This document shows, in pieces, positions 1 to 7,218 of a stretch of DNA of 64,000 nucleotides; positions within the stretch are counted from its first letter, which is position 1, and each line of letters starts with the position of its first letter. The translations under genes were made by a program, and so were the position numbers. The DNA lies in the NCBI GenBank assembly GCA_049969475.1, contig JBMFOU010000005.1, positions 1 to 64,000 on the forward strand, given 5' to 3'. Below the pieces are notes generated by a model. It did not search any database, had not been told where the DNA came from, and worked only from the letters and a program-made list of their open reading frames with translations. The DNA is from UBA2030 sp049969475 (lineage in GTDB: Bacteria > Bacteroidota > Bacteroidia > Bacteroidales > TTA-H9).

Positions 1-105
1 CTTTTAACAAATTTTTGATAATCAAATATTTGTATTATTGGCACAAATTTAGTTACTTCTCGGCTGACAAGACTTGAAATTCAATCTCAACAAAAACCAA
101 CTCAT

Positions 106-1314
106 ATGAAAAAGTTAATCTTCATCTTGATTTCTATAGCGTTTCTGGCATCATGCTCTAAAGAAGAAGCGCCCTCATTTGTAAATGAGGATGGTATTAT
201 ACTCAATAATAATTCTCAGGAACTTAATCAACGCCTGACAATTATTAACGAACCCTTACAGCTCAAAGGGTTAAAATCAACACCCACATTCTCCTTAGTA
301 GCCGATGCAGCTTCGCCCATTGTTAATGGCGTAAAGCTGAGTGCAAGCTATGTACACCGCCGTTATCAAAAGGTTTATGTCACCTATCATGAGAGAGGAA
401 ACGGATACGGTGGGGCTATCGTTGTATTTGATATCTCTGATCCTTACATGCCAAGCATTGTATCGCAGATGACATTTGAAAAAATAGACATCAATGCCTG
501 CGATATCAATGCTAATGGAAGTGTTCTTTACCTGGCAGGTGCTCATAAGGCCAAAGGAGCAGTTGTGCTCAAAATAGCTATCGATGCTAATGGAATTATA
601 ACCTCTACGCCTGAACAGGTGAAAACTTTGAAAGTAGGTACCGCTGCCTCAGCCAATGGTATCATACAGGCCAGTAACTGGATCTATGTTTCTGCGGGAA
701 ATACCAATGGCGGACTCTTCGTATACAACAGAACTACCCTTGCCTATGTAGATTCCGACCTTTATAATGGTGCTAAATTCTCAACTGCCAATGGCAGAGT
801 TAATGGCAAAAATCATATAAGCCTGGAAGTGGATGGTAGCAACAATGCTTATCTCCATGTATATGTAGTGGGTGCGGTAGACCCCAACACTGAGCATATT
901 TGGCCTGTGGGTCAAGTTATTCATCAAAATGTTGAACCTGAGTTTGTCAACTTTGGTAAGGCTACCATTTTCATCCGCCCCAATTCAAATGTTTGCTATG
1001 TTTCATTGGGAATGTATGGCATGAAAGCCATTGACATAACCAACGGAAACCTTGTATATGAATCACCCGCTGGAATGATTACCTATGGTAATACCAACGG
1101 AGTAAGTGCTGATTCAAAGTACATCTACATGGCTAACGGTGCTCAGGGTCTCTACATAGCCAAAGCTCCCATTAGTGGAACAGAGGTTGAGATTGTCGGC
1201 ATTTGGGACGATCCCCACTATCCTGGAAGTGCTAACCATGTTTACTCTGATGGCAGCTATATTTTCGTGGCCAAAGGGGTTGAAGGTGGATTAAAGATTA
1301 TTAAAGAAGACTAA
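106..1314 (+). CDS. LVIVD-type beta-propeller lipoprotein
   Basis: This is a predicted surface or periplasmic lipoprotein of 402 aa. The N-terminus is a short lysine-bearing, hydrophobic signal ending in the lipobox LASC (Cys about residue 17). The body contains repeats of the type VVFDISDP, in which a beta-strand is followed by D-I-S/T-x-P or an equivalent turn, as in LVIVD repeat proteins that fold as beta-propellers. Such proteins are usually structural or binding modules; no catalytic motif is visible and the ligand is unknown. It is a single gene followed by a hairpin terminator. The upstream region starts at the window edge, so the promoter may be incomplete. The lipoprotein call is firm; the propeller call is inferred from the repeat pattern. 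Confidence 0.75.
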   Translation: MKKLIFILISIAFLASCSKEEAPSFVNEDGIILNNNSQELNQRLTIINEPLQLKGLKSTPTFSLVADAASPIVNGVKLSASYVHRRYQKVYVTYHERGNGYGGAIVVFDISDPYMPSIVSQMTFEKIDINACDINANGSVLYLAGAHKAKGAVVLKIAIDANGIITSTPEQVKTLKVGTAASANGIIQASNWIYVSAGNTNGGLFVYNRTTLAYVDSDLYNGAKFSTANGRVNGKNHISLEVDGSNNAYLHVYVVGAVDPNTEHIWPVGQVIHQNVEPEFVNFGKATIFIRPNSNVCYVSLGMYGMKAIDITNGNLVYESPAGMITYGNTNGVSADSKYIYMANGAQGLYIAKAPISGTEVEIVGIWDDPHYPGSANHVYSDGSYIFVAKGVEGGLKIIKED

Positions 1315-1338
1315 AACATAGCTTGAAAAATTTACCGG

Positions 1339-1370
1339 GGCCGCCCCTTATGGAGCGGCCTTTTTATTTT
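1339..1370 (+). terminator. Rho-independent terminator after the lipoprotein gene
   Basis: GGCCGCCCC and GGAGCGGCC form a GC-rich stem with one A-C mismatch around a short TTAT-type loop, followed at once by TTTTTATTTT. It lies 25 bases after the stop codon. Confidence 0.85.
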
Positions 1371-1497
1371 CTCAATTCAACAATTGAGAAAGTCTAAACA
1401 ATAGAGATTCAACGACATCGACAGTATCTCCCCTAAAAAGTAGAGATATCTTCTATGATTAACAGAACAAATTCACTTAATAAAAAAGAAACCATTA

Positions 1498-2109
1498 TCA
1501 ACTTGCCAATTCGTCAACTTCGAGGCCATAGGTTTCCCTCAAGCTTTCCATTACCCGAGACCTTAGTGTCACATCTAGGCTTATTATCATTTCGCAGACC
1601 TGGTCATAGCTAGTTGATACCACTTCTGCATTCCATTCTTTAACCAGTCGCATGACACGACTGGTTAGTTGGTAAGAGAAACGTAATTTTACTCTAAACT
1701 TTAAGGAACGATTTACCAAAGGAGCCGCATCGAGGGCCATGGCGGCAGCTGTTTTGTAGGCATCTATCAATCCAGCTGTGCCGAGTTTGGTTCCCCCGAA
1801 ATAACGAACTACTACGACCAGGACATTGGTTAGGTTTCTCGACAGGATTTGGCCAAAAATAGGCCGGCCAGCAGTTCCAGAGGGTTCCCCGTCATCGTAA
1901 TAACGATACTTATCTTTACCAGGGCCTAAACGCCAGGCAAAGCAATGATGATCGGCATCGGGAAATTTCAATTTTAGATTTTGTAGAAGGCCTTTGATCT
2001 CATTTTCTGATTCTACAGACCAGGCAAAAGCCAAAAATTTACTAGCCTTGACCTTATAAACAGCTTCTGACGTAGATGCAAGGGTTAAAAACTCTGCTGA
2101 CGATTTCAT
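1498..2109 (-). CDS. YigZ/IMPACT family protein
   Basis: 203 aa, the usual length for the bacterial YigZ (UPF0029/IMPACT) family. The N-terminal IMPACT domain carries the family hallmarks: KFLAF near residue 24, the H-H-C-F-A-W-R block near residue 54, YDDGEPSGTAGRP near residue 71, and VVVRYFGGTKLG near residue 98. A C-terminal DUF1949-like alpha/beta domain follows from about residue 135. The family is linked to translation control or ribosome-related functions, and the exact role in bacteria is not settled. The gene stands alone, divergent from the small lipoprotein gene at 2338. A TAATTTTG box lies only a few bases before the ATG, so the transcript may have almost no leader. Confidence 0.9.
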   Translation of the reverse strand: MKSSAEFLTLASTSEAVYKVKASKFLAFAWSVESENEIKGLLQNLKLKFPDADHHCFAWRLGPGKDKYRYYDDGEPSGTAGRPIFGQILSRNLTNVLVVVVRYFGGTKLGTAGLIDAYKTAAAMALDAAPLVNRSLKFRVKLRFSYQLTSRVMRLVKEWNAEVVSTSYDQVCEMIISLDVTLRSRVMESLRETYGLEVDELAS

Positions 2110-2113
2110 GCAA

Positions 2114-2121
2114 CAAAATTA
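2114..2121 (-). promoter_or_regulatory. Candidate -7 box (TAATTTTG) for the YigZ gene
   Basis: On the minus strand the sequence is TAATTTTG, matching the Bacteroidetes TAnnTTTG box, only four bases upstream of the ATG. If used, transcription would begin at or next to the start codon. No clear TTG -33 element was identified. Confidence 0.4.
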
Positions 2122-2299
2122 AAGTAAAATTAACATATAATTTTTTAACAATTTCCATTCAGGCCTTCCGAAATTATCATTTTGTTATTCAACATTTTAA
2201 ATTTACTTTGCTTGTTAAATTAGCTTAAAAAGTGAATAACTTTCTTAAAGAATGTTAATTTTTTTTTTGCAAAAGAGTACAAATTATCAAAAGACGTTG

Positions 2300-2307
2300 T
2301 ACATTTG
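2300..2307 (+). promoter_or_regulatory. Candidate -7 box (TACATTTG) for the small lipoprotein
   Basis: TACATTTGC matches TAnnTTTG exactly and sits 30 bases before the ATG at 2338. The upstream region is rich in A and T tracts; no well-spaced TTG element is obvious. Confidence 0.6.
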
Positions 2308-2337
2308 CATCGTCAAATTTAAAAATCCAAAACCGCT

Positions 2338-2589
2338 ATGAAAAAACTCAATCTTCTCTTATTGGCAGGTGCAGTTGCCATGATCGCCGCTTGTGGCCCC
2401 AGCGCAAAAGAACTCGCAGAAAAAGCAAAACAGGACAGCATTCGTATTGCTGACAGCCTTGCTAAGGTAAAAGCTTACGAAGACAGCGTTGCTGCTGCTC
2501 AGGCTGCTGCTGCTAAGGAACAGGCTCGTCTTGACAGCATTGCCAAGGCTGAAGAAGCTGCTAAAGCTGCTAAAGGAAAGAAAAAGTAA
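2338..2589 (+). CDS. Small Ala/Lys-rich lipoprotein
   Basis: 83 aa. A signal peptide ends in the lipobox IAAC (Cys19). The mature part is a continuous charged helix of alanine, lysine and glutamate with a recurring D-S-[IL/V]-A pattern (QDSIRIADSLAKV, EDSVAAAQ, LDSIAKAEE) and a GKKK tail. This composition suggests a rod-like or coiled-coil lipoprotein similar in style to Lpp, possibly a peptidoglycan or envelope spacer, but I cannot name a family. Repeated use of the same Ala and Lys codons, its own promoter box and a strong terminator suggest a highly expressed single-gene transcript. Function is not known. Confidence 0.8.
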   Translation: MKKLNLLLLAGAVAMIAACGPSAKELAEKAKQDSIRIADSLAKVKAYEDSVAAAQAAAAKEQARLDSIAKAEEAAKAAKGKKK

Positions 2590-2614
2590 TTTTAGCCTCA
2601 GTTAAACGAAAAAA

Positions 2615-2638
2615 GGAGTGGAAACACTCCTTTTTTTT
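2615..2638 (+). terminator. Rho-independent terminator after the small lipoprotein
   Basis: A perfect GGAGTG-GAAA-CACTCC hairpin is followed by eight T residues. An A tract precedes it, so it could also act in the other direction. It lies 25 bases after the stop and ends 26 bases before uvrB. Confidence 0.92.
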
Positions 2639-2664
2639 ATTTTAGCACCCCATCTCCCTCTATT

Positions 2665-4692
2665 ATGCCTTTTAAGCTCGTCTCAGATTATTCCCCGACT
2701 GGCGATCAACCAGAAGCCATCCGGCAACTTACTGAAGGAATTCTGCGCGGAGATCTTGCACAGGTCTTACTCGGCGTTACGGGCTCAGGCAAGACATTTA
2801 CAATAGCTAATGTTTTAGCCAACGTCAATCGGCCTGCCCTTGTACTCAGTCATAACAAAACCCTGGCTGCACAGCTCTACGGTGAGTTCAAACAATTTTT
2901 CCCGGATAATGCTGTTGAATACTTTGTTTCATACTATGATTATTACCAACCTGAAGCTTATATCCCATCTACTAACACCTATATAGAAAAAGATCTTTCT
3001 ATAAATGACGAGATCGAAAAGCTAAGGCTAAGTACCACATCCGCATTGCTTTCGGGTAGAAGGGACGTGATTGTTGTCTCATCTGTATCTTGTATATACG
3101 GAATTGGCAATCCGGATGATTTCACACGTCAGGTAGTAGAATTACAGCAAGGCCAGGTATATGGTCGTAACCGATTTCTACTGGACCTCGTGGCTGGCCT
3201 TTATGCTAGAACTGAGACTGATTTTAAGCGCGGAACATTCAGAGTTAAAGGAGATACGGTTGATGTATTCCCTGCCTATGCCGATAAAGCATACAGAATA
3301 GTATTTTGGGGCGATGAGGTAGAATCGCTCAGCACCTTCGATCCCTTGACGGGTTATCAGATGAGTGAGGAAGAATACCTGAAGATTTATCCTGCCAACA
3401 TCTTTGTTACCTCTCATGAACAAATGAAGAGAGCTATAAAAGAAATACAGGAGGACCTGGGGAGGCAAGTGGAGTTTTTCAAACAGATGGGTAAGCATGA
3501 AGAGGCCAAACGGCTCTATGATCGTGTTACGTTTGATGTTGAAATGATGAAAGAGCTCGGATATTGCTCGGGAATTGAAAACTACTCACGCTACTTCGAT
3601 GGACGAAAACCTGGAAGCAGACCTTTCTGCCTGATAGACTACTTTCCTGATGATTTTATAATGGTTATAGATGAAAGCCATGTAACCGTTCCTCAAATTC
3701 GAGGAATGTATGGAGGTGATCGCTCGCGCAAGCAGGTTTTGGTGGATTACGGATTCAGACTTCCATCCGCCCTCGACAACCGCCCACTGAAGTTTGATGA
3801 GTTTGAAGCGATGATCAACCAGGTGATTTTTGTAAGTGCAACGCCAGCTGAATACGAACTTCAGCAGGCAGAAGGAGTTGTAGTTGAACAAATTATCAGA
3901 CCCACAGGATTGCTCGATCCGGTAATTGAAGTGAGACCCACGCACAATCAGATTGACGACCTATTGGAAGAAATCCGGAAGACGATAGAGAGAAAAGAAA
4001 GAGTATTGGTAACCACACTTACCAAGCGAATGGCAGAAGAGCTGAGTAAATTTTTGCAAAGCGTAAATCTGAAGACACGGTACATTCATTCTGACGTAGA
4101 GACTCTGGAGCGTGTGGAAATAATGCGCGATTTACGAATGGGTGAATTTGATGTGCTGGTTGGGGTCAATCTTTTGCGCGAGGGACTCGACCTGCCAGAA
4201 GTTTCGCTGGTAGCCATTCTCGATGCCGACAAAGAAGGTTTTTTGCGCTCGGAACGTTCGCTGACTCAGACTGCGGGCCGTGCAGCAAGAAATATTAACA
4301 GTAGAGTCATCATGTATGCCGATGAAATTACAGAAAGCATGCGTCGAACTATCGACGAAACCAATCGCCGGCGATTGAAGCAGATGGAATACAATCGCCA
4401 GCATGGTATAACTCCCACCCCCATCATTAAGTCCACAACATCAATCCTTACTCAAACTACGGTGGCCGATTCAAGGAAAGCTAAGGGTAAGCCATACATA
4501 GAAAAAGAAGAAATAGAAATTGCTGCCGACCCAGTAGTAGCTTACATGTCGAAGGCAGATATCGTTAAAGCAATTCAGCAGGCCCGCAAACAAATGGAAT
4601 CTGCAGTAAAAGAACTCGATTTTATCAACGCGGCCCGCTATCGCGATGAAATCAAGCAACTCGAAAAAAGACTCGACTCCATGCTATCTTAA
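2665..4692 (+). CDS. uvrB: Excinuclease ABC subunit B
   Basis: UvrB is the DNA-damage-verifying helicase of nucleotide excision repair; it receives damaged DNA from UvrA and recruits UvrC. The 675-aa protein is full length. Visible motifs are Walker A GVTGSGKT (residues 37-44), the damage-wedging hairpin region YYDYYQPEAYIP, the helicase box VIDESH, the SATP motif, and the helicase VI block QTAGRAARN. A C-terminal UVR domain (about 635-670, AVKELDFINAARYRDEI) contacts UvrC. The ATG at 2665 gives the canonical N-terminus and lies just after a terminator. No uvrA or uvrC is in the window. Confidence 0.98.
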   Translation: MPFKLVSDYSPTGDQPEAIRQLTEGILRGDLAQVLLGVTGSGKTFTIANVLANVNRPALVLSHNKTLAAQLYGEFKQFFPDNAVEYFVSYYDYYQPEAYIPSTNTYIEKDLSINDEIEKLRLSTTSALLSGRRDVIVVSSVSCIYGIGNPDDFTRQVVELQQGQVYGRNRFLLDLVAGLYARTETDFKRGTFRVKGDTVDVFPAYADKAYRIVFWGDEVESLSTFDPLTGYQMSEEEYLKIYPANIFVTSHEQMKRAIKEIQEDLGRQVEFFKQMGKHEEAKRLYDRVTFDVEMMKELGYCSGIENYSRYFDGRKPGSRPFCLIDYFPDDFIMVIDESHVTVPQIRGMYGGDRSRKQVLVDYGFRLPSALDNRPLKFDEFEAMINQVIFVSATPAEYELQQAEGVVVEQIIRPTGLLDPVIEVRPTHNQIDDLLEEIRKTIERKERVLVTTLTKRMAEELSKFLQSVNLKTRYIHSDVETLERVEIMRDLRMGEFDVLVGVNLLREGLDLPEVSLVAILDADKEGFLRSERSLTQTAGRAARNINSRVIMYADEITESMRRTIDETNRRRLKQMEYNRQHGITPTPIIKSTTSILTQTTVADSRKAKGKPYIEKEEIEIAADPVVAYMSKADIVKAIQQARKQMESAVKELDFINAARYRDEIKQLEKRLDSMLS

Positions 4693-4798
4693 AAATTAGA
4701 GAATTTATAGATCGAACGAAAATACTGTGCTTGGGTAAATCCATCGAATAAAATAATTTTATTATTTTCGTAAATGAACATTTTTCCAGAATTTGCGA

Positions 4799-4806
4799 TA
4801 AATTTG
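4799..4806 (+). promoter_or_regulatory. Possible -7 box upstream of the EPS locus
   Basis: TAAATTTG fits TAnnTTTG and lies 50 bases before the response regulator gene, the first gene of the exopolysaccharide locus. A purely A/T inverted repeat at 4750-4768 (AAAATAAT-TTT-ATTATTTT) lies between uvrB and this box. No good -33 element is seen, so the call is weak. Confidence 0.3.
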
Positions 4807-4856
4807 TAGAACCCAAAGCTTTTTACATAACTTTATTTCTTCAAAATTCATAAAAT

Positions 4857-5243
4857 ATGAAATCCAAAATTCTAGCCATAGACGACGAGCAGAGTATCAG
4901 ATTATTACTTGAAAACTACCTTGGAAAAAACTACGAGGTGGTTACTAAAAGTAATGGAGAAGAAGGTTTGATCTGGCTTGAAAAGAACATTCCCAACCTT
5001 ATCATTTGCGACATTCAGATGCCTAAAATGGATGGTTATGAGTTCATTGAAAAGGTGAGGGCCTCAGGCTTTCATAAACACACTCCCATCATCATGCTTT
5101 CAGGTGAAGAAAGCAGTGAAAGCAGGGTAAGATGCTACCGGCTGGGAGCTCAGGACTTTTTGGTAAAACCTTTCAATGTACTTGAACTCGAGGAGCTTAT
5201 CAAGAAGAACCTCAATCCTATACATTATGCCATTGAATGGTAA
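4857..5243 (+). CDS. Single-domain response regulator (CheY-like)
   Basis: 128 aa, a stand-alone receiver domain with no output domain. All phosphorylation residues are present: acidic pair D9/D10, phospho-acceptor D52 in CDIQMPKMDG, S82 in MLSGE, and K104 in VKPFN. It probably relays a phosphate signal by protein-protein contact. It lies 12 bases upstream of a sugar transferase that carries a degenerate copy of the same domain, so the EPS machinery is the likely target. No histidine kinase is adjacent; the nearest one in the window is at 33099. The role in EPS control is inferred from context. Confidence 0.9.
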   Translation: MKSKILAIDDEQSIRLLLENYLGKNYEVVTKSNGEEGLIWLEKNIPNLIICDIQMPKMDGYEFIEKVRASGFHKHTPIIMLSGEESSESRVRCYRLGAQDFLVKPFNVLELEELIKKNLNPIHYAIEW

Positions 5244-5255
5244 AAAATACAGCCT

Positions 5256-6446
5256 ATGATACCCCTTAAAAAAGAACATTACACAATTCTTTATATAGGT
5301 GGCGATACGGGTATAAAGGAAGCTTTCGAGCGGGACCCCCGAATCAGTCATATTACGGTAGAAAATGGATTGGAAGCTTTGGACGCCTTGCAAAAACACA
5401 GCGAGATAGACGGAATAGTGTGTGAAATGTTCCTCCCGGGAGGCACTGGGTTGGAACTTTACGAATTCTTAAGCAAGTCTGAATTCGCCACTAAATTAAA
5501 ACTTCCTTTTATCATTGTTGTACACGATTTTGATCCCAATTTGTATAAAAAAGCCTTTTGGGCAGGGGTAGATGATTTTTATCTTGCCCCACTCAATCAT
5601 GATAATCTTTTGTATCGACTTGATTTTATCAAAGAATACAAGGAGAAACATACCCAAAATCTGGGCCAGGAGGTGAAGCTGAAGCCCTACAAAATGGATT
5701 GGAAAAAACGGGCCTTCGATATTGTCTTTGCGAGCATTGCCCTGATCTTGGTCTCCCCTATTTTACTACTAGCAGCCTTGGCTATTTGGGTGGAGTCAGG
5801 GTTCAAAGGCAAAGTATATTACATCTCCAAAAGATTTGGCAGATACGAAGTATTCGATTTCTATAAGTTGCGTACTATGTACCTTGATGCTGACAAAAGG
5901 TTAAAGGATCTCAAACACCTCAATCAATATGCTGACCTGATCGATGAGGACAAAGACGAGCCCTGTCCAAGATGTGCTCAATTACCAGCGGGGCAGTTTT
6001 GTTCGCAACCCCTCAACTATGGAAATTCTAAAATATGTGAATACTGGTTCCTAGAAAAGAAAAAGAAGAAAAATCAGGCTGCATTCATAAAGATTAAAGA
6101 CGATCCGCGCATTACCAAAGTTGGTAAAATACTCAGAAATACCAGTATTGATGAATTGCCCCAGCTTATCAATGTGTTAAAAGGCGATATGTCGATTGTG
6201 GGCAACCGTCCACTTCCCCTTTATGAAGCAAACATGTTGACTACTGATCAATATAGTAAACGTTTCGGTGCGCCCGCCGGAATTACCGGTCTCTGGCAAG
6301 TGGAGCTCAGAGGCAAAAAAGGGAAAATGTCGGAAGAAGAAAGAAAGATGCTCGACAACAACTATGCCGACAATCACTCTTTCTGGGGTGATATCAAACT
6401 CATTCTGAGAACCATCCCCGCACTTTTCCAGAAAGAAAACGTGTAA
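5256..6446 (+). CDS. Pseudo-receiver/initiating sugar transferase fusion
   Basis: 396 aa with two modules. Residues about 8-128 resemble a receiver domain but lack the key residues: the acidic pair is GG (15-16), the phospho-acceptor position is Glu57 (CEMFLPGG), and the conserved Lys is missing (LAPLN). Residues about 149-396 form a bacterial sugar transferase (WcaJ/PglC type) that moves a sugar-1-phosphate to undecaprenyl phosphate: KRAFD at 151-155, a membrane helix at 157-178, KLRTM at 204-208, IDELPQ at 298-303, GDMSIVGNRPLP at 310-321, and GITGLWQV. An insertion around residues 230-270 contains four cysteines (237, 240, 249, 261) and a lysine run, like a small zinc site. It should start repeat-unit synthesis at the inner membrane. 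Confidence 0.88.
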   Translation: MIPLKKEHYTILYIGGDTGIKEAFERDPRISHITVENGLEALDALQKHSEIDGIVCEMFLPGGTGLELYEFLSKSEFATKLKLPFIIVVHDFDPNLYKKAFWAGVDDFYLAPLNHDNLLYRLDFIKEYKEKHTQNLGQEVKLKPYKMDWKKRAFDIVFASIALILVSPILLLAALAIWVESGFKGKVYYISKRFGRYEVFDFYKLRTMYLDADKRLKDLKHLNQYADLIDEDKDEPCPRCAQLPAGQFCSQPLNYGNSKICEYWFLEKKKKKNQAAFIKIKDDPRITKVGKILRNTSIDELPQLINVLKGDMSIVGNRPLPLYEANMLTTDQYSKRFGAPAGITGLWQVELRGKKGKMSEEERKMLDNNYADNHSFWGDIKLILRTIPALFQKENV

Positions 6447-6447
6447 G

Positions 6448-7215
6448 ATGAACAAGATTTTTAGGATATGCCTTCTTTTCCTGGCCCTTGTGCCGGGCTT
6501 TAATTTATCAGGACAAAACAATGCGGGAGGGGGAGATTTTAGTTTCGACCCCATTATCGACGACATTGCCAAACATATCCCCCCGCTAGAAGCGCTTATA
6601 GATTCTGCCATCGCCAATTCTCCCTATCTGAAGTTCAGGGATGCGCAAATTGTGGTTAACCATTACAAATACATTATCGAAAAGAATCAGTTGCTTAGGG
6701 ATATTGGTTTTAGCATAGAGGCCCGTTACGGACGTTTCGACAATTGGTCTACCAACGAAGGAGCTGGAGGAATACCTGTATATGTTGGTAGCACCCGCGA
6801 TGAGTGGAGATATGGAGCAGGTGCCTACATTAAAATTCCGTTGTTCGACATTACAAATCGTAAAACCACCATAAATTTGGCTAAAAAAGAAGTAGAGCAA
6901 GCCGTTAATCATCGCAACGAATTGATTCACGAAATAAGAAAGGACGTTATCGTGCAATACAACGAACTGTTGATGCGACAACGCTTGATGAAAATAGCCA
7001 GTGATAATCAGATTACAGCCGAGATACAGTTGCGGATGGCAGAAAAGCAATTTCAGAATGGGCAACTACCCTTAGGCGAAATGGCCCGAATGATGGACAT
7101 TATGGCACGGGCTAAAGCGGAATACGAACAGCAAAAAACTGCCTTTATTACTGCTTACAGTTTGCTTGAAATTACAACAGGTGTTAAATTTAACCTTTTA
7201 AATAAGCTTCAGTAA
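6448..7215 (+). CDS. Half-length TolC-like outer membrane protein
   Basis: 255 aa with a signal peptide (about residues 1-22). The pattern fits one repeat of an outer membrane efflux (TolC/OEP) protein: a helix beginning at LEALIDSAIANSPYL, a beta segment with aromatic residues (GFSIEARYGRF and YGAGAYIKIPLFD), then a long amphipathic helix from about residue 140 to 240. The motif IPLFD followed by a helix rich in Gln and Glu is typical. TolC proteins usually have two such repeats and about 450 residues, so this one would need to assemble as a higher oligomer. It starts 1 base after the sugar transferase and ends 3 bases before the Wzz gene. No Wza-type exporter is present, so it may form the outer membrane exit. 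Confidence 0.7.
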   Translation: MNKIFRICLLFLALVPGFNLSGQNNAGGGDFSFDPIIDDIAKHIPPLEALIDSAIANSPYLKFRDAQIVVNHYKYIIEKNQLLRDIGFSIEARYGRFDNWSTNEGAGGIPVYVGSTRDEWRYGAGAYIKIPLFDITNRKTTINLAKKEVEQAVNHRNELIHEIRKDVIVQYNELLMRQRLMKIASDNQITAEIQLRMAEKQFQNGQLPLGEMARMMDIMARAKAEYEQQKTAFITAYSLLEITTGVKFNLLNKLQ

Positions 7216-7218
7216 GGT

